A DNA stretch of 64,000 nucleotides. It comes from Chloroflexus sp. Y-396-1. Lineage in GTDB: Bacteria > Chloroflexota > Chloroflexia > Chloroflexales > Chloroflexaceae. Below are positions 26,739 to 35,503 of this stretch, in pieces. A program made the position numbers and the translations under genes. Location: contig NZ_KI911784.1 of NCBI RefSeq assembly GCF_000516515.1, forward strand, positions 62,001-126,000, read 5' to 3'. The notes below the pieces were generated by a model that saw nothing but the letters and a program-made list of their open reading frames with translations, made no database searches and was not told the DNA's origin. Positions within the stretch are counted from its first letter, which is position 1, and every line of letters begins with the position of its first letter.

Positions 26739-28136
26739 TTAGCGGTTCAATGGCATCGTGACATAGTATCCATCAGTACCTCCGAGTCGCGTGGCGAACA
26801 TCGGATTCCCAGTGGTGACCAGCGCTCGCGAATTCGCCGAGTTCGGATTTAAATTGACCACAACTACCAGTCGATCTGCGGTGACGGCTGCCGCAACCGC
26901 TGGCGAACCGCCAGCAGTTGCATCTGGCGCCGCGAGTGCCGTCCACAACAGGCGCTGAGCGAAATCAGATTTGACAACCAGCACAAACGGTTCACCGCTT
27001 TCGTAATTCCCCAGCGTTTGAGCAAACAATTGCATGCCATTGCGACTCTGCAAACAACACGCTGTATCACCCACAAGAAGCAACGTTCCGTCTGCCGCAG
27101 CCGCCAGCCCCCGAATTGAGATGGAGTTTCCCTTCCCATCGCTCAAACGGGTCAGCAGCCACTGTCCCCGCAACAACGTACCGGTAGCCGGATCAAAACG
27201 TCCATACCATGCCAGCGATCTAGCACCGCTGAGATTAAACGGATTATTATAGGTATCAAATTTGATCAATTCACTCGCGCTCAATGTGCGATGAATATCA
27301 GCCGGATCGCGCGTAAAGATAGAGTTCCCGCCATCGGTAAATCCGGCCATGTAGAGCATTCCATCAGCCCCCATTGCCAAACGCCGACCTTCGCTATCAG
27401 CGGTAAGGCCAGCTCCTTTAACAACACTCGCACTAAAGCCGTAGCGTTGCCATGCCAGCCCACCATCGTTCAGCCGATACGCACGAAGAAAGGCAACTTT
27501 CAAATCAGAAGCTGCCTGCGTATAGCCGGTAGCAAAAACCAATCCGCTTGTTGCGTCAATGGCAATATCGTGTACCGCCGTGCCAGGTACGTTGATTGAA
27601 CGCGGCATCCCACCGTTGGCCGGATACACTAGCAGCGTTCGGTCGGCAGACATGAGCGCCGCTACTCGGCCATCGAGGGCGATAGCACAACGTGCTACGT
27701 TCCCTGGCGTTGCCGTCCACCGGATTGTCGTCAAATCCGGAGCAACCACAATCAATCCGTCTGGGCCACATACAACCACGCTACCATCACCGGCTAACGC
27801 CGCATGACTCAGCGTAGATGCGACACGAACAATCCGACTGATTGTGCGGCCATCAGCAGCAATCTGCACCAGTGCACCCGATCCACCGTTCGGTAAAACA
27901 GTCTCTGGTACACCGGCCAGTACCGGCACGTTTCCGGCAATGATGATATTGCCGGTAGATGTTATACCAACGGCGACAAGTGCATCGTTCTGCTCACTCC
28001 CAAGATAACCGGCAACGGTCGGTGGCGGGCTTTGCACAATGGGAATCCAGAGTGTTACCGGCCCCGACTGCTGTGCTTGAGCTACAGATACCAACATGAT
28101 GACGAGTAAAAAGAGACTTGTCATGCGGAAAATCAT
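26739..28136 (-). CDS. Secreted beta-propeller (WD40/PQQ-like repeat) protein
   Basis: 465 residues. The signal peptide 'MTSLFLLVIMLVSVAQAQ' is followed at once by 'VTLWIPIVQSPPP', a motif that resembles the C-terminal YLPLIQR tails of other exported proteins in this window. The rest consists of repeated four-stranded blades such as 'ALAGDGSVVVCGPDGLIVV', 'CAIALDGRVAALMSADRTLLVY' and 'LAAAADGTLLLVGDTACC', with a 'DSEGRRLAMGADGMLYMAGFTDGG' blade in the middle, fitting a six- to eight-bladed propeller. There is a CC pair at about residue 360. Binding or sensing outside the cell is inferred; no catalytic residues are recognisable. Confidence 0.65.
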   Translation of the reverse strand: MIFRMTSLFLLVIMLVSVAQAQQSGPVTLWIPIVQSPPPTVAGYLGSEQNDALVAVGITSTGNIIIAGNVPVLAGVPETVLPNGGSGALVQIAADGRTISRIVRVASTLSHAALAGDGSVVVCGPDGLIVVAPDLTTIRWTATPGNVARCAIALDGRVAALMSADRTLLVYPANGGMPRSINVPGTAVHDIAIDATSGLVFATGYTQAASDLKVAFLRAYRLNDGGLAWQRYGFSASVVKGAGLTADSEGRRLAMGADGMLYMAGFTDGGNSIFTRDPADIHRTLSASELIKFDTYNNPFNLSGARSLAWYGRFDPATGTLLRGQWLLTRLSDGKGNSISIRGLAAAADGTLLLVGDTACCLQSRNGMQLFAQTLGNYESGEPFVLVVKSDFAQRLLWTALAAPDATAGGSPAVAAAVTADRLVVVVNLNPNSANSRALVTTGNPMFATRLGGTDGYYVTMPLNR

Positions 28137-28282
28137 AGTGATGTAGTCCTGATTATGTTAATTCTTCATACATCGGTACTAACCGGCATGTCTCATTGTC
28201 ACCGCATAAGCGGTACATGCTTCACCTAAGCTATTGCATCCATCAACATACCAAACGGTTTCTGGCAAAACCAGCCTTACTT

Positions 28283-28291
28283 TGGTATGAT
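28283..28291 (+). promoter_or_regulatory. Candidate extended -10 promoter for the dps-like gene
   Basis: TGGTATGAT, a TGn-extended -10 with one mismatch, about 100 bases before the ATG. TGGCAA at 28263-28268 is a weak -35 at 17 bases. Confidence 0.4.
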
Positions 28292-28389
28292 GATAGTACC
28301 AGTGATGACACCCTCGACTGCTGTCATCGCCATCACCAGCCGTAATCGTTACGGTCTGGCAAGGACAAAGCAACACAAGGAGGGACAGC

Positions 28390-28881
28390 ATGACCCAGAC
28401 AACCGAATTCACAACGCGCATTGATATTCCGTTGGAGCATCGACGCACGCTGATTGCGATGCTGAATCAGCAATTGGCCGATACGTTCGATCTGATGAGT
28501 CAGGCCAAGCAAGCGCACTGGAACGTTAAAGGGCCACAGTTTTTAGAGCTACACGAGTTATTTGATGAACTTGCCGGTCGGCTGGCCGGCTTTGTTGACC
28601 TGCTAGCCGAACGTGTTACGGCGCTAGGCGGCACTGCCCTTGGTACAGCCCGTATGGCCGCCGCTGCCTCTCGCCTGCCGGAATATCCGACTGATATTAT
28701 CGACGGGATGAGCCATGTCACCGCGCTTGCCGACCGCTTTGCAGCGTATGCCCAGACCACCCGTCAGGGGATCGATCTCGCTACCAGCCTGAACGATCAG
28801 GCAACGGCTGATTTAATGATCGAGATCGTCCGTGCTGTTGATAAGGATTTGTGGTTCCTTGAAGCTCACTTACAGGGATAA
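28390..28881 (+). CDS. dps: Dps/ferritin-like DNA-protection protein
   Basis: 163 residues, standard Dps length, with AAGGAGGGA upstream of ATG 28390. 'LADTFDLMSQAKQAHWNVKGPQFLELHELFDEL' is the Dps helix-loop carrying ferroxidase ligands at the dimer interface (H43, H55, D59 by pattern). The later 'DLWFLEAHLQG' is the usual end of the fourth helix. Members form dodecamers that oxidise and store iron using peroxide and can protect DNA. The N-terminal tail is short and has few Lys or Arg residues, so DNA binding through it is doubtful. The downstream lipoprotein gene starts four bases after its stop. Confidence 0.88.
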   Translation: MTQTTEFTTRIDIPLEHRRTLIAMLNQQLADTFDLMSQAKQAHWNVKGPQFLELHELFDELAGRLAGFVDLLAERVTALGGTALGTARMAAAASRLPEYPTDIIDGMSHVTALADRFAAYAQTTRQGIDLATSLNDQATADLMIEIVRAVDKDLWFLEAHLQG

Positions 28882-28885
28882 CACG

Positions 28886-30190
28886 GTGTACCGTTGTGTG
28901 ATTCGTGCCGCGGCGCTCATTGGCGTCGTGGCATTCGTGTGTACGGCGTGTGCTGTGCCAGTACCATCGGCAACGCCAATTCCCGTTTCCCCCACCGTTA
29001 CTGCCACATCAACACCTGTCCCAGCACCCACACTAATGCCATCGCCCACTACAACGCCAATCCCAACAGCCACACCAGTCGCCCGTCGATTAACCATCTG
29101 GATTGCAGAGCCCGACGATGCACAATCAGCAATCGCCACCGAGCTACAACAGGCAGCTCAGATCGCCACACTTGATATAACTATCGTTCCACACAATCCT
29201 GATGGTCTATTGCTAAGCCTGGCAACCGATCAGATGCTCGGTCTGCCACCACCAGACTTGATCTGGGCCAATCAGGAAGCGTTAGTGGGTCTGCTTGCTG
29301 ATAACGCGCTGGCGCCACTCAACGTTGATCTACCACTTGATCTGCTGCCTGGCCTGCAAGCGATTGCGCAAACGGATACAACGTTGTGGGGAGCGCCAAT
29401 CACGGCCCAGGACATGCTCTTATTACTTTACCAGCTTGACCGCATACCACCAGCGACAACAGCCGATCTCGTAACGCTCACTCAGGCCGCCCGTACACCG
29501 GAGCGCGCCGGATTTGTGCAGGGTTGGGGAGCAGCACGCTGGTTGGCACCATGGTTGTACGCTGCGGGAGGCGCCTTTACGACTCCCGATGGTACACAAC
29601 CAACGCTTGACACACCAGCGATGACGGCGACGCTAACCCTGTTGCGTGATCTCTACCAGGCAGCACCCCGTAACGGTGATAGCTATGCTCGTGGTCAGCG
29701 CTTGCTGGTACAGGGAATGGCAGCCTACGCCATCGACGGTGACTGGGCATGGTCAACCTATCAGACCATAAGTGATACGTTCCAGATCGGGATTGCGCCA
29801 CTCCCTACCTTCACCGGTGCGCCGGCACGTCCGCTGATCGGCGGTAGTCTGCTGATGCGCCACCGTGATAGCCAAGCCACAACCGACGACATCACAGCAC
29901 TCCTTGCCGTGCTTTATCAACCTGAAGTTCAATTACGGCTGAGTGCAGCTCTGGGACGCCTGCCAGCACTTGGAAGCCTGCTATCCGATCCGAGTGTTCA
30001 ATCCAACCCACGCCGGGCTATAGCCGCTGTGCACGCGGTTACGGCGCCAGGTCTACCACCAACACCGGCTGCCCGCTGTGCAGTGTTCGGTATTGAATCG
30101 TATTTGTACAGTGCAACAACCGCAGAAGTGCCCCTCAATGATATACCGGCAAAGATGCAGCAAGCAGCACTGGCATGTCTACGTCAATAA
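28886..30190 (+). CDS. Extracellular solute-binding lipoprotein (family 1-like)
   Basis: 434 residues from GTG 28886, chosen because the signal peptide 'AALIGVVAFVCTAC' with its lipobox VCTAC begins right there; earlier codons overlap dps. A Thr/Pro-rich spacer (about residues 20-70) tethers the domain to the membrane. 'LTIWIAEPDDAQSAIATELQQAAQI', 'PDLIWANQEALVGLLADNALAPL', 'TLWGAPITAQDMLLLLYQLDRIP' and 'GMAAYAIDGDWAWSTY' match the type 1 sugar-binding-protein fold. No permease or ATPase genes are adjacent, so it may work with a distant transporter or as a sensor. It is tightly coupled to the dps gene. Confidence 0.75.
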   Translation: MYRCVIRAAALIGVVAFVCTACAVPVPSATPIPVSPTVTATSTPVPAPTLMPSPTTTPIPTATPVARRLTIWIAEPDDAQSAIATELQQAAQIATLDITIVPHNPDGLLLSLATDQMLGLPPPDLIWANQEALVGLLADNALAPLNVDLPLDLLPGLQAIAQTDTTLWGAPITAQDMLLLLYQLDRIPPATTADLVTLTQAARTPERAGFVQGWGAARWLAPWLYAAGGAFTTPDGTQPTLDTPAMTATLTLLRDLYQAAPRNGDSYARGQRLLVQGMAAYAIDGDWAWSTYQTISDTFQIGIAPLPTFTGAPARPLIGGSLLMRHRDSQATTDDITALLAVLYQPEVQLRLSAALGRLPALGSLLSDPSVQSNPRRAIAAVHAVTAPGLPPTPAARCAVFGIESYLYSATTAEVPLNDIPAKMQQAALACLRQ

Positions 30191-30261
30191 TATGCAACCT
30201 TAACTCGATTGTTTGCGTCATATCACCAGACGTACAATGTTGAACGCAGAAAGGGAATGCT

Positions 30262-30828
30262 ATGCATTGCCCGCATTGTCAGACTGAATTACCCGATGAT
30301 GCCCGATTCTGTATCGAATGCGGCACAGCAGTACGAGTGACAACCGGTGAAACCGTTCCACTGCCGTCATCACCAGACGCAACAATTGCCTGCCCGGCTT
30401 GCCATACCATCAATCCGCCTCATGCTCGCTTTTGCGTCTTCTGTGGTGCTGCGATACACCATGGTACCGTGCGACCAGCAGTGAGCCTGCCGCGCAGCAC
30501 TTCATTACCACAGCCACAACAGGTACATGATAGTGGGTTTGAGGCTGGTATCACACTCCTGCTCATCGGCGCAGCTTTTTTAATCCCGATGATCTTCAGG
30601 CTGCCACTGATAATCTGGCCCAACATTCTAATGGTTCTTGGTATCGCCCAATTATTAATTCACCTACGCCGGGGCACTATTCTCCCTGGTATCCGCAAGG
30701 CGATTTGGTTGTTCGGATTAGGTGTTCTCTTCTTAGTACCGAGGCTTTTGCTACCGGGATTGTTCCTGCTGGTTGGCCTCACCTTGCTGATCGAAAGCTG
30801 GAATTGGAGACGAAAAGCACCATTTTGA
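30262..30828 (+). CDS. Double zinc-ribbon membrane protein
   Basis: 188 residues. Two zinc ribbons (CPHC...FCIECG at 3-22 and CPAC...FCVFCG at about 45-62) are followed by a linker and three or four hydrophobic helices ('GITLLLIGAAFLIPMIF', 'LIIWPNILMVLGIAQLLI', 'AIWLFGLGVLFLVPRLLLPGLFLLVGLTLLIE'), ending in a basic tail. The ribbon-plus-helices layout resembles the protein at 5924-6976, without the lectin-like part. ATG 30262 has AAAGGGAA upstream. It converges with the methyltransferase gene, with 28 bases between stops. Function unknown. Confidence 0.65.
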   Translation: MHCPHCQTELPDDARFCIECGTAVRVTTGETVPLPSSPDATIACPACHTINPPHARFCVFCGAAIHHGTVRPAVSLPRSTSLPQPQQVHDSGFEAGITLLLIGAAFLIPMIFRLPLIIWPNILMVLGIAQLLIHLRRGTILPGIRKAIWLFGLGVLFLVPRLLLPGLFLLVGLTLLIESWNWRRKAPF

Positions 30829-30856
30829 CATTAGCTAAACATACCCATTGTTATCT

Positions 30857-32095
30857 TCATTTCCAGTAAGCAACAACATCAAACTCAAAGAGGTGCTTAT
30901 TCGAGTTTCGTTTCCGAATAGGACGGCATTCGATGCGAGAAAATCCGAGTTCCGATAACATCTCAACATACAATTGTTCCGTTGAAACTAATGTCCCATA
31001 AAATGTGGAGTTGCCGACGATATAGTGTATTTCTGCGCCAGACGCTAATAGCTTTGGCAACTCACAAAAATGTTTCCACATATCCTCAACATACCTGGCG
31101 ACATACCTGGCAAGTAACGCTCCACTTTTTTGCCGTGAACTTGCAATTGTTTGCAAGACACTCTCAAGATAGGTGCTTTTGAAGTGCTGTTCCGGTCGCT
31201 CCCAGTCAACAAGCCGACTCGTAGCGATTCCCCAAGTCCCTCCAATCGCTGTCCAATCAAGTTCACCTGCCTCCCGCCCATTGCTTAGAAACCCCAGCCA
31301 GTACATATATGGACGTAATTCACGAATGTATGACATCCGATTGGCATAGGGAGGGGAAGTGATCACCAGATCGAATGGACCAGCGACACATTCTGCGAGG
31401 TGACGTGCATCAGCCAGAGAGACAAAGGCTTCACCGGGCGGATTATCGGCAGCACCGCTAAGAACAAACTGAACATGATTGGCAAACACATCTCCTGAGT
31501 TGAAAAGCAAAAGGCGTCCGGTATTTTGTTCTCTCCGAAACGACAACGATTGATGGTGGAAAGCGGCATTCGATTCCTCCATTAATGTGCGACAGAAGGC
31601 TACTAATAAGAGGTGACGCACTGAAGTATTTGGTTGGGTCACATGCTCAATAGCCGCACGGAGATAACAGAGAAATTCACAAGTCTCTGGACTCCACCAG
31701 CGCTCGATATGAAACAGTGGTGGCACCGGTATTGGTTCGATAGCACGACTTTCCACAAGGTGTAACACCTCACGGCATGCTGCACGCGTCTCCTCGATCT
31801 GTTTCGTCGAGTACCGAGCACTTTTGACTTGCGCCAGCCATACCAGGAATGGATTGATGTCTGTGGTTACACAGACATGGCCATGATATGCGGCGGAGAG
31901 CGCTGTTGTTCCTGTTCCACAGAATGGGTCTAAAATCCGTCGGAAGCCGGAGCAGCCTGTGATAATCTCTTCAACAAGTCTCAGAGAGTAAGCTGGGGTC
32001 AGTCTGATCCATCCATGTCTCCCACTGTTAGCGTTCAATTTTTGAGTATACTCGGCTCGTTGCCGAAGGTGTTCTCTTCTTACACATATACTCAT
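30857..32095 (-). CDS. Type II DNA methyltransferase, probable N4-cytosine (SPPY) enzyme
   Basis: 412 residues, ATG 32095 with AAGGTGATG upstream. Motif I, 'ILDPFCGTGTTALSAA' (DPFCGTGTT at 56-64), binds S-adenosylmethionine. Motif IV is TSPPY (246-250), the form typical of N4-cytosine methylases. About 180 residues separate motifs I and IV, which is unusually long and may hold the target-recognition domain. It follows the putative restriction enzyme gene by 11 bases on the same strand, as expected for a restriction-modification pair. The target sequence cannot be read from the protein; if the partner is CfrBI-like, C-C-W-W-G-G would be the guess. Confidence 0.85.
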   Translation of the reverse strand: MSICVRREHLRQRAEYTQKLNANSGRHGWIRLTPAYSLRLVEEIITGCSGFRRILDPFCGTGTTALSAAYHGHVCVTTDINPFLVWLAQVKSARYSTKQIEETRAACREVLHLVESRAIEPIPVPPLFHIERWWSPETCEFLCYLRAAIEHVTQPNTSVRHLLLVAFCRTLMEESNAAFHHQSLSFRREQNTGRLLLFNSGDVFANHVQFVLSGAADNPPGEAFVSLADARHLAECVAGPFDLVITSPPYANRMSYIRELRPYMYWLGFLSNGREAGELDWTAIGGTWGIATSRLVDWERPEQHFKSTYLESVLQTIASSRQKSGALLARYVARYVEDMWKHFCELPKLLASGAEIHYIVGNSTFYGTLVSTEQLYVEMLSELGFSRIECRPIRKRNSNKHLFEFDVVAYWK

Positions 32096-32106
32096 ACATC
32101 ACCTTG

Positions 32107-32934
32107 TTATGTCAACAAAACTCTTAAAATATCTTCTACTGCCTTACGCAGAGTCGGACTATTTCGCTCGAAGAAACTCGCCAGGTCATAGCCAATCACG
32201 TCTCGCATAAAATCGTAAACGGAAATAAGTGAATCATTTGCACCAACAACACCTGTGAGCAACATCCATTTCTCACGTCTATATCGATCCGAAATATCTG
32301 TGTCGATTTGTGTTGAAAGAATAGCAGCACATGGTAAGTAAGCTTGTGTATATGCTGTTGCTGCATTCGCAATATCAGCATTTTGGCGCTTTGCGTCCTT
32401 ACTCTTATAACCCTGTCGAACCTCAAAGACCATTCCTTTTAACGTAGCAGCGACTCCTGGATCTACACCGATTTTCTTGGTTGATTCTTGCATCCATGCA
32501 AAAATTTTCTCTCGTTTCTCCTTATCAGCAATTCGATCAAGAGGGATACGACCGTCAAGGTGCAGGGTTCGTTTCTTACCCGATGCTAAGTGGACATCAT
32601 AAGACCATATCACATCTTCGTCTGAGAGGTTTAAAGTGTCTTTCAGTATTGTTCTAAAAAGTCTTTCGCATCCGATACCGATCTGTCGATAGAGACTCGT
32701 CATCCCACCTGCGGCTCTATGTGCGGTATACATCATTGGATTATCTAGTCCTAACCAGCCATACGACGAGTCAGCTTTGTAAAGGCTTTGAAACTGTTGT
32801 AATGTTAAGCCTCCGCTTGGAGTACCCTGACCAAACCGAGGCTTATATTCCGCACAAGTTTTAATCGGGTCGAGGAGGATTTTGAGGTATAATTCATCCC
32901 CACCTTGCAAGCAACATTTCCTTTCCGGACACAT
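32107..32934 (-). CDS. Putative type II restriction endonuclease
   Basis: About 275 residues. The start is uncertain: ATG 32934 is used, GTG 32940 is in frame, and a TTG at 32910 has the best-placed AAGGA. The core 'HLDGRIPL' followed about 40 residues later by 'VFEVRQGYKSKDAKRQNADI' looks like a PD-(D/E)XK nuclease site, with Asp in the first segment and Glu plus Lys in the second. I associate the QGYKSKD-KRQNADI signature with CfrBI-type enzymes, from memory only. The region is visibly richer in A and T than its surroundings, which suggests acquisition. It is encoded upstream of the methylase, 57 bases after the tRNA-Leu 3' end. Confidence 0.65.
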   Translation of the reverse strand: MCPERKCCLQGGDELYLKILLDPIKTCAEYKPRFGQGTPSGGLTLQQFQSLYKADSSYGWLGLDNPMMYTAHRAAGGMTSLYRQIGIGCERLFRTILKDTLNLSDEDVIWSYDVHLASGKKRTLHLDGRIPLDRIADKEKREKIFAWMQESTKKIGVDPGVAATLKGMVFEVRQGYKSKDAKRQNADIANAATAYTQAYLPCAAILSTQIDTDISDRYRREKWMLLTGVVGANDSLISVYDFMRDVIGYDLASFFERNSPTLRKAVEDILRVLLT

Positions 32935-32960
32935 CGACACATTTCCAGTTTCTCAAATGA

Positions 32961-32987
32961 GTAGCACGACCATGATGGTCGCGCTAC
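32961..32987 (-). terminator. Hairpin downstream of tRNA-Leu
   Basis: GTAGCACGACC, loop ATGAT, GGTCGCGCTAC: an 11-bp stem with one A/C mismatch (on the plus-strand reading), 10 bases beyond the tRNA CCA end. Only a weak T-rich stretch follows, so read-through into the restriction gene is possible. Confidence 0.45.
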
Positions 32988-32997
32988 ATCATCTGTA

Positions 32998-33083
32998 TGG
33001 TGCCGGAGACGGGACTCGAACCCGTAAGGGGTTTCCCCCAGCGGTTTTTAAGACCGCAGCGTTTGCCTTTTCGCCACTCCGGC
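32998..33083 (-). tRNA. tRNA-Leu (anticodon UAA), CCA end encoded
   Basis: On the minus strand the 5' acceptor GCCGGAG (from 33083) pairs with CTCCGGC, followed by A and an encoded CCA (32998-33000). The D-stem is GCG/CGC. The anticodon stem is GCGGT/ACCGC with loop CTTAAAA, so the anticodon is TAA. A long variable arm (GGGGG-AAA-CCCCT) marks a class II tRNA. The T-arm is ACGGG-TTCGAGT-CCCGT. A TATAAT -10 box lies at 33111-33116 on the same strand. Confidence 0.96.
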
Positions 33084-33169
33084 TTTTTGAAAGGTTGTTT
33101 CCGGCTTCTTATTATATCACTATTCAGGAACAACGTTGCAATGATGGACGTTGCTCGCAGGGTTTTTCA

Positions 33170-33215
33170 ACCCCTCACCCCTGGCCCCTCTCCCGCGCTG
33201 CGGGAGAGGGGTGTG
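33170..33215. repeat. Dispersed hairpin repeat, pyrimidine-rich family (copy 3)
   Basis: CCCCTCACCCCTGGC leads into a perfect 12-bp stem: CCCCTCTCCCGC (33185-33196), loop GCT, GCGGGAGAGGGG (33200-33211). It lies between tRNA-Leu and the DUF1800 gene. It is the most regular copy of the family. Confidence 0.75.
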
Positions 33216-33456
33216 TCGCAACGGATGTTATACCAATTCGGTGTAAACCTTTGTACAATGCTCCCACCTGCAATCCTACAACGTGTAAAACGCGGTAATG
33301 AGATCGGGGCGCGGCAAGCAAACCGAGTGCAGAATCGGCAGCTTCCAGTTCCGACAGTGTTCTACAATTAGCCCTCTCGTCGGTGCGCCAATGATGTCCG
33401 TCAGCGCACGGCAATGGCAGGGGCCAAACGCCTCAGCTTGCGAGGATGAGGTGTGC

Positions 33457-33485
33457 TGATGCGCCAACCGATGGCTTTCAGCCGT
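33457..33485. repeat. Short dispersed repeat, also present at 42468-42496
   Basis: TGAT-G/A-CGCCAACCGATGG, then CTTTCAGCCGT here and GTTCCAGCCGT in the other copy: about 26 of 29 bases agree. Both lie in non-coding gaps. The rest of 33216-33673 shows no gene; the bases TTATACCAATTC at 33226-33237 recall ATACCAAT at 42635. Confidence 0.55.
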
Positions 33486-33673
33486 GATCTTGCTCGCTCC
33501 TCACTCCTCTCGCTTATTGCACGGCAGGGAAAGAATCTTGAAAAGTCCCAATTGAGCGGGAGTAGTAATTGATAGCAAAAGATAGTACCTTTAGGCGATT
33601 TTCAATCCTCCCAGTCAAGATTACAATTTTTTCAGATCGTTGAGCAATGACTCAAGTATCTGAAAGGTAAGCT

Positions 33674-35473
33674 ATGGAACTTACGCGCCGCAACTTTCTG
33701 GAAGGAAGTGTAGCCCTCGTTGCTGGTCTGGTTACTGCTGGAGTGGCTGCTACCGGAACACCACCAGCACTGGTGGCTGCATGTTCATACACACAACCCG
33801 CATCGCTTCGCACGATTGCGATGCGCCGTTTGGCATTTGGCCCCAGCCCTGAATTGATGGCAATGTATGATGCTACACCGGGCGCCAGTGACGAGGAGCG
33901 GTTTGACAACTGGGTGCGTCAGCAACTCAACTATACAGCCATCGACGACACACCCTGCGCGAATCGGATTGCCTCGGCCCAGCTCAAGATTCTTTACACC
34001 TACAACAATCGTACCGTCAATGAAGTCCGTCCGCTCAGTTGGTTATCCGCCTCGCGTGAAACACTCTGGCAGCAGCGCGTTGTTCCTGATTTACACTGGA
34101 TCGAACGGATACGCCCATACAACGAAGTGCGCGTCGCCACCTGGATTCGCGCTGTGTACAGTCGCCGACAACTCTTCGAGGTGATGGTTGATTTCTGGCA
34201 CAACCATTTCAACGTGAATGCCACAGCCAATCAACGTATTGCTGCCACCTGGTCAGACTACGACCGCATCATCCGTACTCATGCACTGGGGAATTTCCAC
34301 TCAATGCTGACTGAGGTTACCAAAAGTGTGGCGATGATGTACTACCTCAACAATGTCAGCAATAAAGCTGGTGGTGGCGAGGGCGGTAACGAAAATTTTG
34401 CCCGTGAACTCTTCGAACTACACACACTGGGTAGCGACAACTACCTCAAGTTCTACGATCAACGGGGAAATATCCCGGTGGTGGAATATGGGAGCGAACG
34501 CTACGCAGCGTCCTACATCGACTACGATGTCTACGAAGCCTCGCGTTGTCTGACCGGATGGACTATTGCAAACGGAAGTGACGGCCGGCCCAACACGGGA
34601 GCTTTCTACTTGATGGAGTCGTGGCACGATAACTATCCCAAAACCGTGCTAGCGCCACCTCCCCTCCCCGGCATTGAACCGGCGCCCAACTTCCCCTTCA
34701 ACCACGGCACCGAGCAAGATGGAACCAAGCTCCTGCGTCTGGTGGCTTATCATCCCGGTACGGCCAGACACCTCTGCACCAAGTTGTGTCGAAGGCTTGT
34801 TGCCGATAACCCACCGGAATCGCTCATTAATACCGCGTACAACGTCTGGATGCAACACCGTGAATCGCCAGATCAGATTCGGCGCGTGGTTGAGGCTATT
34901 CTGCTTGCACCAGAAGCGAAGAGCACCTTCGGCGCCAAAATACGGCGGCCATTAGAAGCAATTTGGGCCTTTCTGCGGGCAACCAATGCTTCGCTCCCTA
35001 ACGACGTGGCAGAAGTTAACGGTGATGCAACCAAAGGTAACTACTGGGAGAGTCTGTTCTGGAGTGTTGCTCAGACCGGTCACCGGCTGTTTGGATGGGA
35101 CACACCAACCGGCCATCCTGACCGCGCTGAATACTGGGCAAATACAAATGCCTTGCTCAGGACATGGAACAGTTTCTACACCTTAGCCCAATCCTGGGGT
35201 GGGAATGTTGGGATCGATATCGTTGGTCAGACGCCGGCTGGTCTGTCTTGCGTGGGTATTGTCGATTTCTGGTTGCAGCGGATGCTGACTTACACGCCGA
35301 CTGGCGATTTGCGAACGTTGTTGATCAACTTTTTGGCCCAGGGCTTTGATCCAAATCAACCACCACAGCCGCTTCCAGGCGCACCTGACTGGAGATCACC
35401 TGAAGCGGTACGTGATCGCATTGTGGCGATGGTTCAGTTACTGGCAATGAGCCCCGAATTCTGGCTTCGTTAA
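33674..35473 (+). CDS. DUF1800 family protein, Tat-exported
   Basis: 599 residues, with AAAGGT five bases before ATG 33674. The N-terminus has a twin-arginine signal, TRRNFLEGS, then a hydrophobic run ('VALVAGLVTAGVAATG'). The DUF1800 fingerprints are clear: 'RRLAFGPSPELM', 'VMVDFWHNHFNVN', 'GGNENFARELFELHTLG', 'DVYEASRCLTGWTI' and 'HLCTKLCRRLVADNPP'. Family proteins are exported, folded before transport, and of unknown biochemistry. They are nearly always encoded next to a DUF1501 protein, as here (30 bases downstream), so both probably act in one extracellular complex. Confidence 0.9.
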   Translation: MELTRRNFLEGSVALVAGLVTAGVAATGTPPALVAACSYTQPASLRTIAMRRLAFGPSPELMAMYDATPGASDEERFDNWVRQQLNYTAIDDTPCANRIASAQLKILYTYNNRTVNEVRPLSWLSASRETLWQQRVVPDLHWIERIRPYNEVRVATWIRAVYSRRQLFEVMVDFWHNHFNVNATANQRIAATWSDYDRIIRTHALGNFHSMLTEVTKSVAMMYYLNNVSNKAGGGEGGNENFARELFELHTLGSDNYLKFYDQRGNIPVVEYGSERYAASYIDYDVYEASRCLTGWTIANGSDGRPNTGAFYLMESWHDNYPKTVLAPPPLPGIEPAPNFPFNHGTEQDGTKLLRLVAYHPGTARHLCTKLCRRLVADNPPESLINTAYNVWMQHRESPDQIRRVVEAILLAPEAKSTFGAKIRRPLEAIWAFLRATNASLPNDVAEVNGDATKGNYWESLFWSVAQTGHRLFGWDTPTGHPDRAEYWANTNALLRTWNSFYTLAQSWGGNVGIDIVGQTPAGLSCVGIVDFWLQRMLTYTPTGDLRTLLINFLAQGFDPNQPPQPLPGAPDWRSPEAVRDRIVAMVQLLAMSPEFWLR

Positions 35474-35503
35474 CGAGCACCGTACCAGAGGAGAACCCTA
35501 CCT

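Noticed and set aside
30829-33083. Integrative element with att sites around the restriction-modification genes
   Set aside because: No second copy of the tRNA-Leu 3' end is seen on the far side near 30830, and no integrase is present.
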